From: Bacteroidales bacterium
Lineage (GTDB): Bacteria; Bacteroidota; Bacteroidia; Bacteroidales; F082
Length of the DNA: 23,664 bases
Assembly: GCA_900769945.1 (NCBI GenBank)
Contig: CAAGIO010000032.1
Location: forward strand, 1-23,664
Reading direction: 5' to 3'
Below are positions 15,273 through 21,784 of the stretch, piece after piece. The notes below the pieces were generated by a model. It saw nothing but the letters and a program-made list of their open reading frames with translations, ran no database searches and was not told where the DNA came from. Both the position numbers and the translations under genes were made by a program. Position 1 is the stretch's first letter, and each line of letters starts with the position of its first letter.

Positions 15273-15728
15273 TTATTTCTCGTCAAGGATCTGAGATGCG
15301 GCGTTCTTTGTATCGACCTTATTAATTATGTCGATGATGATGCCGTCCTCGTTGATGATGAACGTCTTACGTATCATCCCCACTGTTGTTTTGCCGTACA
15401 TTTTCTTCTCACCCCAAGTGCCGAACGACTCGCTGAGTATGTGTTCGGTGTCAGCGATAAGAGAGAACGGGAGATTATGTTTCTCCTTAAAATTCTGATG
15501 CGACTTCGCGCTATCCTTGCTCACTCCGAGCACCGCATATCCGGCGTCCTGAAGCTCGTTCATACCGTCACGGAGCGAACATGCCTCTGCAGTACAGCCG
15601 GGAGTGTTATCTTTTGGATAAAAATACAAAACCAATTTCTTTCCAGCGAAATCCGATAGACGCACGGTATCGCCATTTTCATTCACACCAAGAACCTCCG
15701 GTGCCTTGTCTCCAATATTTAATGCCAT
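15273..15728 (-). CDS. bcp: thioredoxin-dependent peroxiredoxin (Bcp/PrxQ type)
   Basis: 151 residues from ATG 15728. It reduces hydroperoxides in the cytoplasm with thioredoxin as electron donor. The peroxidatic cysteine is Cys45 in YPKDNTPGCTAEAC and the resolving cysteine is Cys50, the five-residue spacing typical of PrxQ/Bcp. GVSKDSAKSHQNF, NLPFSLIADTEH and the arginine-containing GMIRKTFIINEDG complete the family pattern. A TTG at 15746 extends the frame but overlaps the -7 box TATCTTTG, so it was rejected. It is monocistronic, divergent from the lipid-kinase-like gene and convergent with the thioesterase gene. Confidence 0.96.
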   Translation of the reverse strand: MALNIGDKAPEVLGVNENGDTVRLSDFAGKKLVLYFYPKDNTPGCTAEACSLRDGMNELQDAGYAVLGVSKDSAKSHQNFKEKHNLPFSLIADTEHILSESFGTWGEKKMYGKTTVGMIRKTFIINEDGIIIDIINKVDTKNAASQILDEK

Positions 15729-15743
15729 AGTTAAATTTTTGCA

Positions 15744-15751
15744 CAAAGATA
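15744..15751 (-). promoter_or_regulatory. -7 box of bcp
   Basis: The minus strand reads TATCTTTG, 15 nt before ATG 15728. It lies 31 bp from the rightward -7 box at 15783. No clear -33 TTTG. No OxyR-like site was recognised. Confidence 0.6.
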
Positions 15752-15782
15752 AATATTTATTTAAAATGAACAGTATTTTTTA

Positions 15783-15790
15783 TATTTTTG
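15783..15790 (+). promoter_or_regulatory. -7 box of the lipid-kinase-like gene
   Basis: TATTTTTG matches TAnnTTTG, 24 nt before ATG 15815. The expected -33 position falls in AT-rich sequence without TTTG and overlaps the divergent bcp promoter. Confidence 0.6.
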
Positions 15791-15814
15791 CGGAATAATT
15801 GTAAGAAAGTATTA

Positions 15815-16726
15815 ATGAAACATATTTTCATGGTAAACACAGTCGCAGGTAAGCACTCTTGTCTCAACGAGGTAAGTGAGGCGGTGTCACAAGATGAAGA
15901 GTTCAGCGACTATGAGATTTACACACCTGAGTCGGCAGAAGACAACACGAACTATATAAGGCAATATCTTGATAATCACCCTGATGAGGAGATACGTTTC
16001 TATGCTTGTGGCGGCGATGGCACTATTAACAAGGTTGCTACAGGGATAATAGGACACACTAACGCAAGCATGTCGGTGCTCGCCCACGGAAGCGGTAACG
16101 ACTATGTGAAATATTATTCAGATGTTAAAGATTTTCAAGATGTTAACAAGGTGTTACACGGAGAAGAGCATAAGGTTGACATCATGAAGACGAACGAGAA
16201 GTATGCTCTCAATGCCACACATTTTGGGTTGGACGCCGTTGTAGCGAAGACCATGAACATCATCAGGCGTCACAGCATCTTCGGGGGCAAGAACTGTTAT
16301 CTCTTCGCTGTGATATGGGCTTTCTTCACAGGCATGCGGACAAAATGCACCGTATATGCTGATGGAGAGAGACTTAACGACGGTGAGATATGCCTTTGCA
16401 CCGTCGCCAACGGTAAATACGTAGGTGGCAAATACAAATGCGCTCCCCGTTCGATTAACGACGACGGGCTCTTGGAGGTATGCCTCGTAAAGCCCATTTC
16501 AAGATTCAAGTTCCCGTTCCTCATCAAGTACTATATCAAAGGGACACATCTCGACAACCCGAAATTCAAGGATCTCATCGTCTATAGGAGAGCCAAACAG
16601 GTGATAATAGAGGGAGGTAAAGACTTCTGTGTATCACTTGACGGCGAGGTGATGAAAAGCGAGAAGGTCGTGATTGACAACATTAAACAGGCTATAAGGT
16701 TCGTAGCCCCAAAGGTTAACAAGTGA
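15815..16726 (+). CDS. diacylglycerol kinase / YegS-like lipid kinase family protein
   Basis: 303 residues from ATG 15815. The family phosphorylates diacylglycerol or related lipids at the membrane using ATP. The catalytic-domain motifs GGDGT (66-70) and HGSGNDY (91-97) are intact. The C-terminal half shows NATHFGLDAVVA, CTVANGKYVGGKYKCAPRS with DDGLLEVCLVKP, and FCVSLDGEV, as in DagK/YegS. The frame is open from a TTG at 15788, but that codon is part of the -7 box TATTTTTG. ATG 15830 is a shorter alternative. The acyl-CoA ligase gene follows after 30 bp with no terminator, suggesting a joint transcript. Exact lipid substrate unknown. Confidence 0.92.
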   Translation: MKHIFMVNTVAGKHSCLNEVSEAVSQDEEFSDYEIYTPESAEDNTNYIRQYLDNHPDEEIRFYACGGDGTINKVATGIIGHTNASMSVLAHGSGNDYVKYYSDVKDFQDVNKVLHGEEHKVDIMKTNEKYALNATHFGLDAVVAKTMNIIRRHSIFGGKNCYLFAVIWAFFTGMRTKCTVYADGERLNDGEICLCTVANGKYVGGKYKCAPRSINDDGLLEVCLVKPISRFKFPFLIKYYIKGTHLDNPKFKDLIVYRRAKQVIIEGGKDFCVSLDGEVMKSEKVVIDNIKQAIRFVAPKVNK

Positions 16727-16756
16727 CAACAAATACATAACATAAAGATAAACAAC

Positions 16757-18817
16757 ATGATTGCAAAAGAATTACTAAACCCAAGAAGCATCGCTGTCGT
16801 TGGTGCGTCGAGCGACATCCACAAGCCGGGTGGACGCGTGTTATTGAATCTGCTTAACAGCCCATTCAAGGGCGAAGTCTATACCGTCAACCCAAAAGAG
16901 ACTGAGGTACAAGGTGTTAAATGTTACGCCAAGGTTGAAGACCTCCCGCAGGTTGACTGCGCCATCATTGCCATCGCGGCGAAATACTGCCCCGCCACTG
17001 TTGACACTCTCGCATACCAGAAAGGCACAAAAGGCTTCATCATCGTCTCTGCCGGGTTCGGTGAGGAGAACGAGGAAGGCAAAGAGTTCGAGAGACATAT
17101 TGCAGAGACAGTGACCAAGGTAGGTGGAAGCCTCATCGGCCCTAACTGCACGGGGTTCCTTTGCCAGAACTACTGCGGCGCATTTGACGCCCCTATCCCA
17201 CATCTCGACCCCAAAGGCGTTGACTTCATCACGGGTTCGGGTGCCACAGCGGTATTCATCAAAGAATATGGCATCTCCAACGGCTTGTCATTCAACAGCG
17301 TATGGGCTGTAGGTAACTCCGCACAAGTCGGTATCGAGGACGTCCTTGAGCATCTTGACGAGACGTTCGACCCGGAGACAAGCTCAAGGGTGATAATGCT
17401 TTATATGGAGAAGATTAGCAACCCGCAGAAGCTGTTGAAGCACTCACGTTCACTCATCATGAAAGGCTGCCGCATTGCCGCCATCAAGTCGGGAGGTTCT
17501 GCTGCCGGAAGCCGTGCCGCCTCGTCGCACACCGGCGCCCTCGCCACCAACGACGCCATCGTCGATGCCTTGTTCCGCAAGGCCGGCATAGTGCGCTGCT
17601 CTAACCGCCAAGAGCTCACAACAGTATGCGCCATCTTCATGCACCCGGAAGTCAAGGGGAAGAACATGGCCGTCATCACCCACGCCGGCGGCCCCGCAGT
17701 CATGCTTACCGACACTCTCTCTAACAACGGCATGGACGTCCCTCATATCGAAGGACCCAAGGCCGACGAGCTCCTCTCCAAACTTTATAACGGCTCCTCT
17801 GTCGGCAACCCCATCGACTTCCTCGCGACAGGCACAGCCGAGCAACTCGGATACATCATCGACGCCTGCGAGAACGACTTCGACAACATCGACTGCATGT
17901 GCGTCATCTTCGGCTCTCCGGGACTGTTCCCCAACTGGGAGGTATATGAGGTCCTCGACCAGAAGATGAAGACTTGCAAGAAGCCTATCTTCCCTATACT
18001 GCCGTCTATCATCAACGTGAAAGACGAGATCGCCGACTTCATCAACAACAAACACCGCATCAACTTCCCGGAGGAATGCGTGTTCGGCAACGCCTTATGC
18101 AAGATTTACAACACTCCAAAGCCACAGCCGGAAAATGTAGAGATGCCGGAGATTGACACCGCACGTATCAGAAGGTGTATCGACAGCTGCGAAGATGGAT
18201 ACATCAGTCCGGAGCAGATTTACGAGCTCCTCGACGCCGCCGGCATTGCACAGAAACAGATTCGCGTCGTTGACCAGAAGCAGCAGGCCCTCGACTTCGC
18301 CAACGAGGTGGGCTATCCGCTCGTGATGAAGGTAGTAGGCCCCGTACATAAGTCTGATGTAGGCGGCGTGACACTCAACGTGAGAGACATCGACACCGTG
18401 GCGAGAGAGTTCGACCGCCTCATGGCAATAAAAGACACCTACGCTGTTGAGATGTACCCTATGCTTGACGGCACAGAAGTCTATATCGGAGCAATACGCG
18501 ACCCGAAGTTCGGGCATCAGGTGTTCTTCGGCCTAGGCGGCATCTTCATCGAGGTGCTCAAGGACGTACAGAGCGCACTCGTTCCAATAAGCGCACCGGA
18601 AGCCAAGGAGATGCTCACCAAACTACGCGGATACAAGATTCTGCAGGGCGTGAGAGGACAGCAGCCCGTCAACATCGACATCTATGCTGAACAGATAGCA
18701 AGAGTAGCCGCATTAGTGATGGCTGCACCTGAGATAGCAGAGATGGACCTCAACCCGCTGCTCGGCAACCCGAACAACGTTGTCGCCGTTGACGCACGTA
18801 TCAGGATTGAGAAATAA
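16757..18817 (+). CDS. ADP-forming acetate/acyl-CoA ligase (fused alpha-beta)
   Basis: 686 residues. The reaction is acyl-CoA + ADP + Pi to acid + CoA + ATP, which conserves energy when acetyl-CoA or other acyl-CoAs are excreted as acids. Order of domains: CoA-binding Rossmann (1-130, SIAVVGASSDIHKPGG), two ligase-CoA domains (about 150-460), and a C-terminal ATP-grasp (about 485-686, YPLVMKVVGPVHKSDVGGV). The phosphorylated histidine of the alpha part is His258 in ASSHTGALA. IGPNCTGF is also typical. Single-chain fusions of this type are common in anaerobes. It likely serves fermentation alongside the fumarate hydratase downstream. The acyl preference cannot be told. It shares direction and spacing (30 bp) with the lipid-kinase-like gene. 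Confidence 0.94.
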   Translation: MIAKELLNPRSIAVVGASSDIHKPGGRVLLNLLNSPFKGEVYTVNPKETEVQGVKCYAKVEDLPQVDCAIIAIAAKYCPATVDTLAYQKGTKGFIIVSAGFGEENEEGKEFERHIAETVTKVGGSLIGPNCTGFLCQNYCGAFDAPIPHLDPKGVDFITGSGATAVFIKEYGISNGLSFNSVWAVGNSAQVGIEDVLEHLDETFDPETSSRVIMLYMEKISNPQKLLKHSRSLIMKGCRIAAIKSGGSAAGSRAASSHTGALATNDAIVDALFRKAGIVRCSNRQELTTVCAIFMHPEVKGKNMAVITHAGGPAVMLTDTLSNNGMDVPHIEGPKADELLSKLYNGSSVGNPIDFLATGTAEQLGYIIDACENDFDNIDCMCVIFGSPGLFPNWEVYEVLDQKMKTCKKPIFPILPSIINVKDEIADFINNKHRINFPEECVFGNALCKIYNTPKPQPENVEMPEIDTARIRRCIDSCEDGYISPEQIYELLDAAGIAQKQIRVVDQKQQALDFANEVGYPLVMKVVGPVHKSDVGGVTLNVRDIDTVAREFDRLMAIKDTYAVEMYPMLDGTEVYIGAIRDPKFGHQVFFGLGGIFIEVLKDVQSALVPISAPEAKEMLTKLRGYKILQGVRGQQPVNIDIYAEQIARVAALVMAAPEIAEMDLNPLLGNPNNVVAVDARIRIEK

Positions 18818-18831
18818 TAACTTACAATAAC

Positions 18832-18880
18832 GGATTGCACTTGCACGGAGTGACATCAAAGCCCCATGTATGTGCAATCC
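18832..18880 (+). promoter_or_regulatory. hairpin element in the leader of the membrane protein gene
   Basis: GGATTGCAC (18832-18840) and GTGCAATCC (18872-18880) form a perfect 9-bp stem. Inside it ACAT (18853-18856) pairs with ATGT (18866-18869) around CAAAGCCCC. TTGCAC is duplicated (18835-18840 and 18841-18846), so the right arm can pair in two registers. T-rich TCATTTGTTTT follows, then ATG 18896. It could be a terminator or attenuator for the ligase transcript, or a regulatory leader. It matches no riboswitch I know. Confidence 0.55.
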
Positions 18881-18895
18881 TCATTTGTTTTAACC

Positions 18896-19582
18896 ATGAA
18901 AAAGTCAGACATCATCACTATTCTTATAGCCTTATTGATAATAGGCGGGTTCGTCTTCATCCCCGGAGCGTGGGACTGGTTCAACGAGACGACAAAGAAC
19001 CACGGTCTCATCATGAGTTTCTTCAAGTTCGCGATACTCGGCACCTTTGGAGAGATGCTGTCGCTCAGGATTAAGAAAGGCGTGTATTTAGAGAAAGGCT
19101 TCGGCCTCGCCCCTAAGATGTTAGTGTGGGGAGTGTTGGGCGTCGTTATTGCATCGGCCATGACAATCTTCAAAAGTGGCACCATAGTGTTGCTCCAAGG
19201 CGGATTCAAAATATCCAAGGCAGCGTTGTGGTTCGCGGGAGGACTCAGCTGGGGCAAGGTCTTCGTCGCCCTCAGCATCAGCGTGCTGATGAACACCCTT
19301 TTCGCCCCGGTATTTATGACGTTCCATAAGATTACAGACATACACATAGCTGAGACCGGCGGCTCCCTCAAAAGCTTCTTCTGCACCCCTCTCAAGATTC
19401 AGGAGACCATGTCGAAAAAAATCAACTGGGACATACAGTACGGCTTCGTATTCAAAAAGACCCTGCCTTTGTTCTGGTATCCCGCACACACCATAACATT
19501 CCTATTACCCGGCACCTACCAAGTGTTGTTCGCCGCTATGCTCGGCGTTGCCCTTGGCGTGATATTAAGTATTAAAAAATAA
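18896..19582 (+). CDS. conserved integral membrane protein (Mpv17/PMP22-like)
   Basis: 228 residues from ATG 18896. Hydrophobic helices are visible at about 4-24 (IITILIALLIIGGFVFIPG), 37-52, 66-95 and 125-150, with a last pair near 195-225. Conserved-looking segments include FAILGTFGEMLSLRIKKGVYLEKGFG, NTLFAPVFMTFHKITD and FWYPAHTITFLLPG. I recognise it as a widespread Bacteroidota membrane protein loosely similar to Mpv17/PMP22. That link is from memory and the function is unknown. An in-frame ATG at 18866 was not used because it lies inside the leader hairpin. No terminator separates it from the fumarate hydratase gene 67 bp downstream. Confidence 0.75.
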   Translation: MKKSDIITILIALLIIGGFVFIPGAWDWFNETTKNHGLIMSFFKFAILGTFGEMLSLRIKKGVYLEKGFGLAPKMLVWGVLGVVIASAMTIFKSGTIVLLQGGFKISKAALWFAGGLSWGKVFVALSISVLMNTLFAPVFMTFHKITDIHIAETGGSLKSFFCTPLKIQETMSKKINWDIQYGFVFKKTLPLFWYPAHTITFLLPGTYQVLFAAMLGVALGVILSIKK

Positions 19583-19649
19583 GATTAAATATTTCAAAAT
19601 AATAAAATAATTTAATTCAACTATTAAAAGAAATAATAACAATAATAAC

Positions 19650-21299
19650 ATGGCACAGAACCCAGAATTCAAATATGCGCCGATGTTCCAGCTCGGCGAG
19701 GACAAGACGGAATACCGCTTATTGACAAAAGAATACGTCAGTGTTGGCGATTTTGAAGGCCATCAGATTCTTAAGGTAGAGCCAGAAGGTCTGAGGCTTC
19801 TAATGAACCAAGCCTTCCATGATGTCAGCTTCATGCTCAGACGCAGCCATAACGAACAGGTTGCCAAGATATTACGCGACCCGGAGGCATCGGAGAACGA
19901 CAAATACGTCGCCTTGACGTTCCTTCGCAACGCCGAGGTGTCATGCAAAGGACAACTGCCACTATGCCAAGACACCGGAACCGCCATCATTCATGGAGAG
20001 AAAGGGCAGCAGGTGTGGACAGGCTTTAATGACGAGGAATATATCTCACGCGGCGTCTATGACACCTACACGCAGGACAACCTTCGTTACAGCCAGAACG
20101 CCCCGCTCGACATGTATAACGAGGTAAACACCAAATGCAACCTCCCAGCACAAATAGACATCGAGGCATGCGAGGGCATGGAGTACCGTTTCCTCTGCGT
20201 CACCAAGGGAGGAGGCTCTGCTAACAAGACCTACCTCTACCAAGAGACCAAGGCACGCATCCAGAACCCCGGAACACTCATACCTTTCCTCGTTGAAAAG
20301 ATGAAGAGCCTCGGCACCGCAGCATGTCCTCCATACCATGTTGCCATCGTCATCGGCGGCACAAGCGCGGAGAAAAACCTCCTCACCGTCAAACTCGCCT
20401 CAACACATTATTATGACGAGCTACCCACAACAGGTGACGAGACAGGACGCGCCTTCCGTGACGTGGAGCTTGAGAAACAGCTTCTTCAAGAGGCATATAA
20501 GATAGGACTCGGCGCACAGTTCGGAGGCAAGTATATGGTTCACGATGTGAGGGTTATACGCCTGCCACGTCATGGCGCAAGCTGCCCTATCGGACTCGGC
20601 GTCAGCTGCTCCGCCGACCGTAACATCAAAGCTAAAATCAACAAGGACGGCATCTGGCTCGAAAGGATGGACGACAAACCTTACGAACTGATTCCAGAAG
20701 AGCTCCGTCAGGCTGGCGAAGGACAATCCGTCGCCGTTGACCTGAACCGTCCTATGGAAGAGGTGTGCAGCCAACTATCTCAATATCCGGTGAGCACACG
20801 CCTCTCACTCAACGGCACCATCATCGTCGCCCGCGACATCGCCCATGCCAAGATTAAGGCGCGTCTCGACGCAGGTGAGCCCATGCCAGAATACATGAAG
20901 AACCACCCTGTCTATTACGCAGGACCAGCCAAGACACCCGCCGGAATGCCTTGCGGCTCTATGGGCCCTACAACAGCAGGACGCATGGACCCTTACGTCT
21001 TCGAGTTCCAAGAGCACGGCGGAAGCCGCATCATGCTCGCCAAAGGCAACCGCAGCATCGACGTCACCAACGCTTGTAAAGAACACCGCGGCTTCTATCT
21101 CGGCTCTATTGGCGGTCCAGCAGCCATTCTCGCCCAAAACAATATCAAAAGCATTGAATGCGTGGAATATCCCGAACTCGGCATGGAGGCTGTATGGAAA
21201 ATAGACGTTGTTGACTTCCCAGCCTTCATCCTCGTCGATGATAAGGGCAACGACTTCTTCAAACAACTGAAACCTAACACAGGCTGCACTATTCTTTAA
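19650..21299 (+). CDS. fumA: fumarate hydratase class I (iron-sulfur, FumA/FumB type)
   Basis: 549 residues, full two-domain length. It interconverts fumarate and malate; in Bacteroidales it serves the reductive branch to succinate. The alpha domain carries LPLCQDTGTA (Cys106), and the other 4Fe-4S ligands are Cys226 in GTAACPPYH and Cys312 in GASCPIGLG. The beta domain (about 370-549) includes HPVYYAGPAKTPAGMPCGSMGPTTAGRMD, here split by position: HPVYYAGP, AKTPAGMP, GPTTAGRMD. KGNRS and GFYLGSIGGPAA follow. The symbol could equally be fumB. The leader is A-rich with no Shine-Dalgarno site and no clear TAnnTTTG box, so it may be read from upstream. A strong terminator follows. Confidence 0.96.
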   Translation: MAQNPEFKYAPMFQLGEDKTEYRLLTKEYVSVGDFEGHQILKVEPEGLRLLMNQAFHDVSFMLRRSHNEQVAKILRDPEASENDKYVALTFLRNAEVSCKGQLPLCQDTGTAIIHGEKGQQVWTGFNDEEYISRGVYDTYTQDNLRYSQNAPLDMYNEVNTKCNLPAQIDIEACEGMEYRFLCVTKGGGSANKTYLYQETKARIQNPGTLIPFLVEKMKSLGTAACPPYHVAIVIGGTSAEKNLLTVKLASTHYYDELPTTGDETGRAFRDVELEKQLLQEAYKIGLGAQFGGKYMVHDVRVIRLPRHGASCPIGLGVSCSADRNIKAKINKDGIWLERMDDKPYELIPEELRQAGEGQSVAVDLNRPMEEVCSQLSQYPVSTRLSLNGTIIVARDIAHAKIKARLDAGEPMPEYMKNHPVYYAGPAKTPAGMPCGSMGPTTAGRMDPYVFEFQEHGGSRIMLAKGNRSIDVTNACKEHRGFYLGSIGGPAAILAQNNIKSIECVEYPELGMEAVWKIDVVDFPAFILVDDKGNDFFKQLKPNTGCTIL

Positions 21300-21315
21300 C
21301 CTTCCGCAAATGTTT

Positions 21316-21361
21316 ATCAAGGGTATAGGCCACTTTACCGACCTTACCCTTGATTTTTTTT
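21316..21361 (+). terminator. intrinsic terminator after fumarate hydratase
   Basis: A perfect 10-bp stem, ATCAAGGGTA (21316-21325) with TACCCTTGAT (21345-21354), can be extended by AGG/CCT after a bulge. It runs into eight T residues (21354-21361). It lies 16 bp past the stop codon. Confidence 0.93.
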
Positions 21362-21399
21362 ATATTTGAGCCACCATCTTCCAACGTAATTCAGACTTT

Positions 21400-21602
21400 T
21401 TCCTTCCTTCCGCCTTACACTTTAGAATTCTCTGTTTGTCTATCCTAATTCATTTTTCATAATGCAAAACTCATAACAAACAATTGACAATCACCGCCCA
21501 CATCCCATTGACAATTGACTATCGACCATCACTACACCATTGTGTTACAACTGATTAGACAAACCCATAACAATCCATATCATTTATTTCTTGACATTTC
21601 AG
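21400..21602 (+). repeat. long direct repeat, copy 1 (upstream of the type IX cargo gene)
   Basis: 203 bp, aligning with 23455-23664 at about 97% identity: I count six substitutions and one 7-nt indel. It begins TTCCTTCCTTCCGCC, contains an ATTGACN heptamer array, and ends TTTCTTGACATTTCAG, at the -33 region of the first promoter of the downstream gene. No open frame, IS ends or known RNA family recognised. Together with 21300-21399 and 21603-21784 it fills a 485-bp gene-free stretch. Confidence 0.95.
21507..21527 (+). repeat. ATTGACN heptamer array, three units
   Basis: Units read ATTGACA, ATTGACT, ATCGACC, followed by the decayed ATCACTA. The second repeat copy has four units, so the 7-nt length difference between the copies is exactly one unit. 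Confidence 0.85.
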
Positions 21603-21622
21603 ATTGTTCTACCCTATTTTTG
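21591..21622 (+). promoter_or_regulatory. upstream promoter of the type IX cargo gene
   Basis: TTG (21591-21593, in TTTCTTGAC) and TATTTTTG (21615-21622) are 21 nt apart, matching the Bacteroidota promoter pattern. The -33 half lies inside the long direct repeat and the -7 half just outside the part visible in both copies. Confidence 0.6.
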
Positions 21623-21627
21623 CAAAC

Positions 21628-21647
21628 ACATTTCACAAACGAAATGT
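21628..21647 (+). promoter_or_regulatory. palindrome at the predicted start of the upstream transcript
   Basis: ACATTTC (21628-21634) and GAAATGT (21641-21647) form a perfect 7-bp inverted repeat with a 6-nt spacer, about 5 nt past the -7 box at 21615-21622. The position suits an operator or a small 5' hairpin. No known regulator site was recognised. Confidence 0.45.
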
Positions 21648-21663
21648 AAAAAAACTGAAAATT

Positions 21664-21695
21664 TTTGTTGGACAATTAAAAAAAATATATTTTTG
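21664..21695 (+). promoter_or_regulatory. main promoter of the type IX cargo gene
   Basis: TTTG (21664-21667) and TATTTTTG (21688-21695) are separated by 20 nt, the best promoter match in the window. It gives a leader of roughly 80 nt. The leader holds a TTTGACA direct repeat (21709-21715, 21721-21727) and a nine-codon open frame (21743-21772) ending shortly before the gene. Confidence 0.75.
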
Positions 21696-21784
21696 CAAGC
21701 GGATATTATTTGACAATTAATTTGACATCAAGATTCAAGATAATGAGTATATCACTTTTTTATAAACATTAAAACATTTGCATC

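Noticed and set aside
17450..18055. 201-codon minus-strand frame inside the acyl-CoA ligase gene
   Set aside because: It is antisense to conserved ligase motifs; composition is typical of antisense to GC-biased codons.
18832..18880. Known riboswitch class (fluoride, preQ1, SAM, tetrahydrofolate, guanidine) at the leader hairpin
   Set aside because: None of the signature sequences I know for these classes is present; only a generic two-register hairpin is visible.
21743..21772. Nine-codon upstream open frame as a regulatory leader peptide
   Set aside because: It has no codon bias towards one amino acid, no attenuator hairpin after it, and such short frames arise often by chance.
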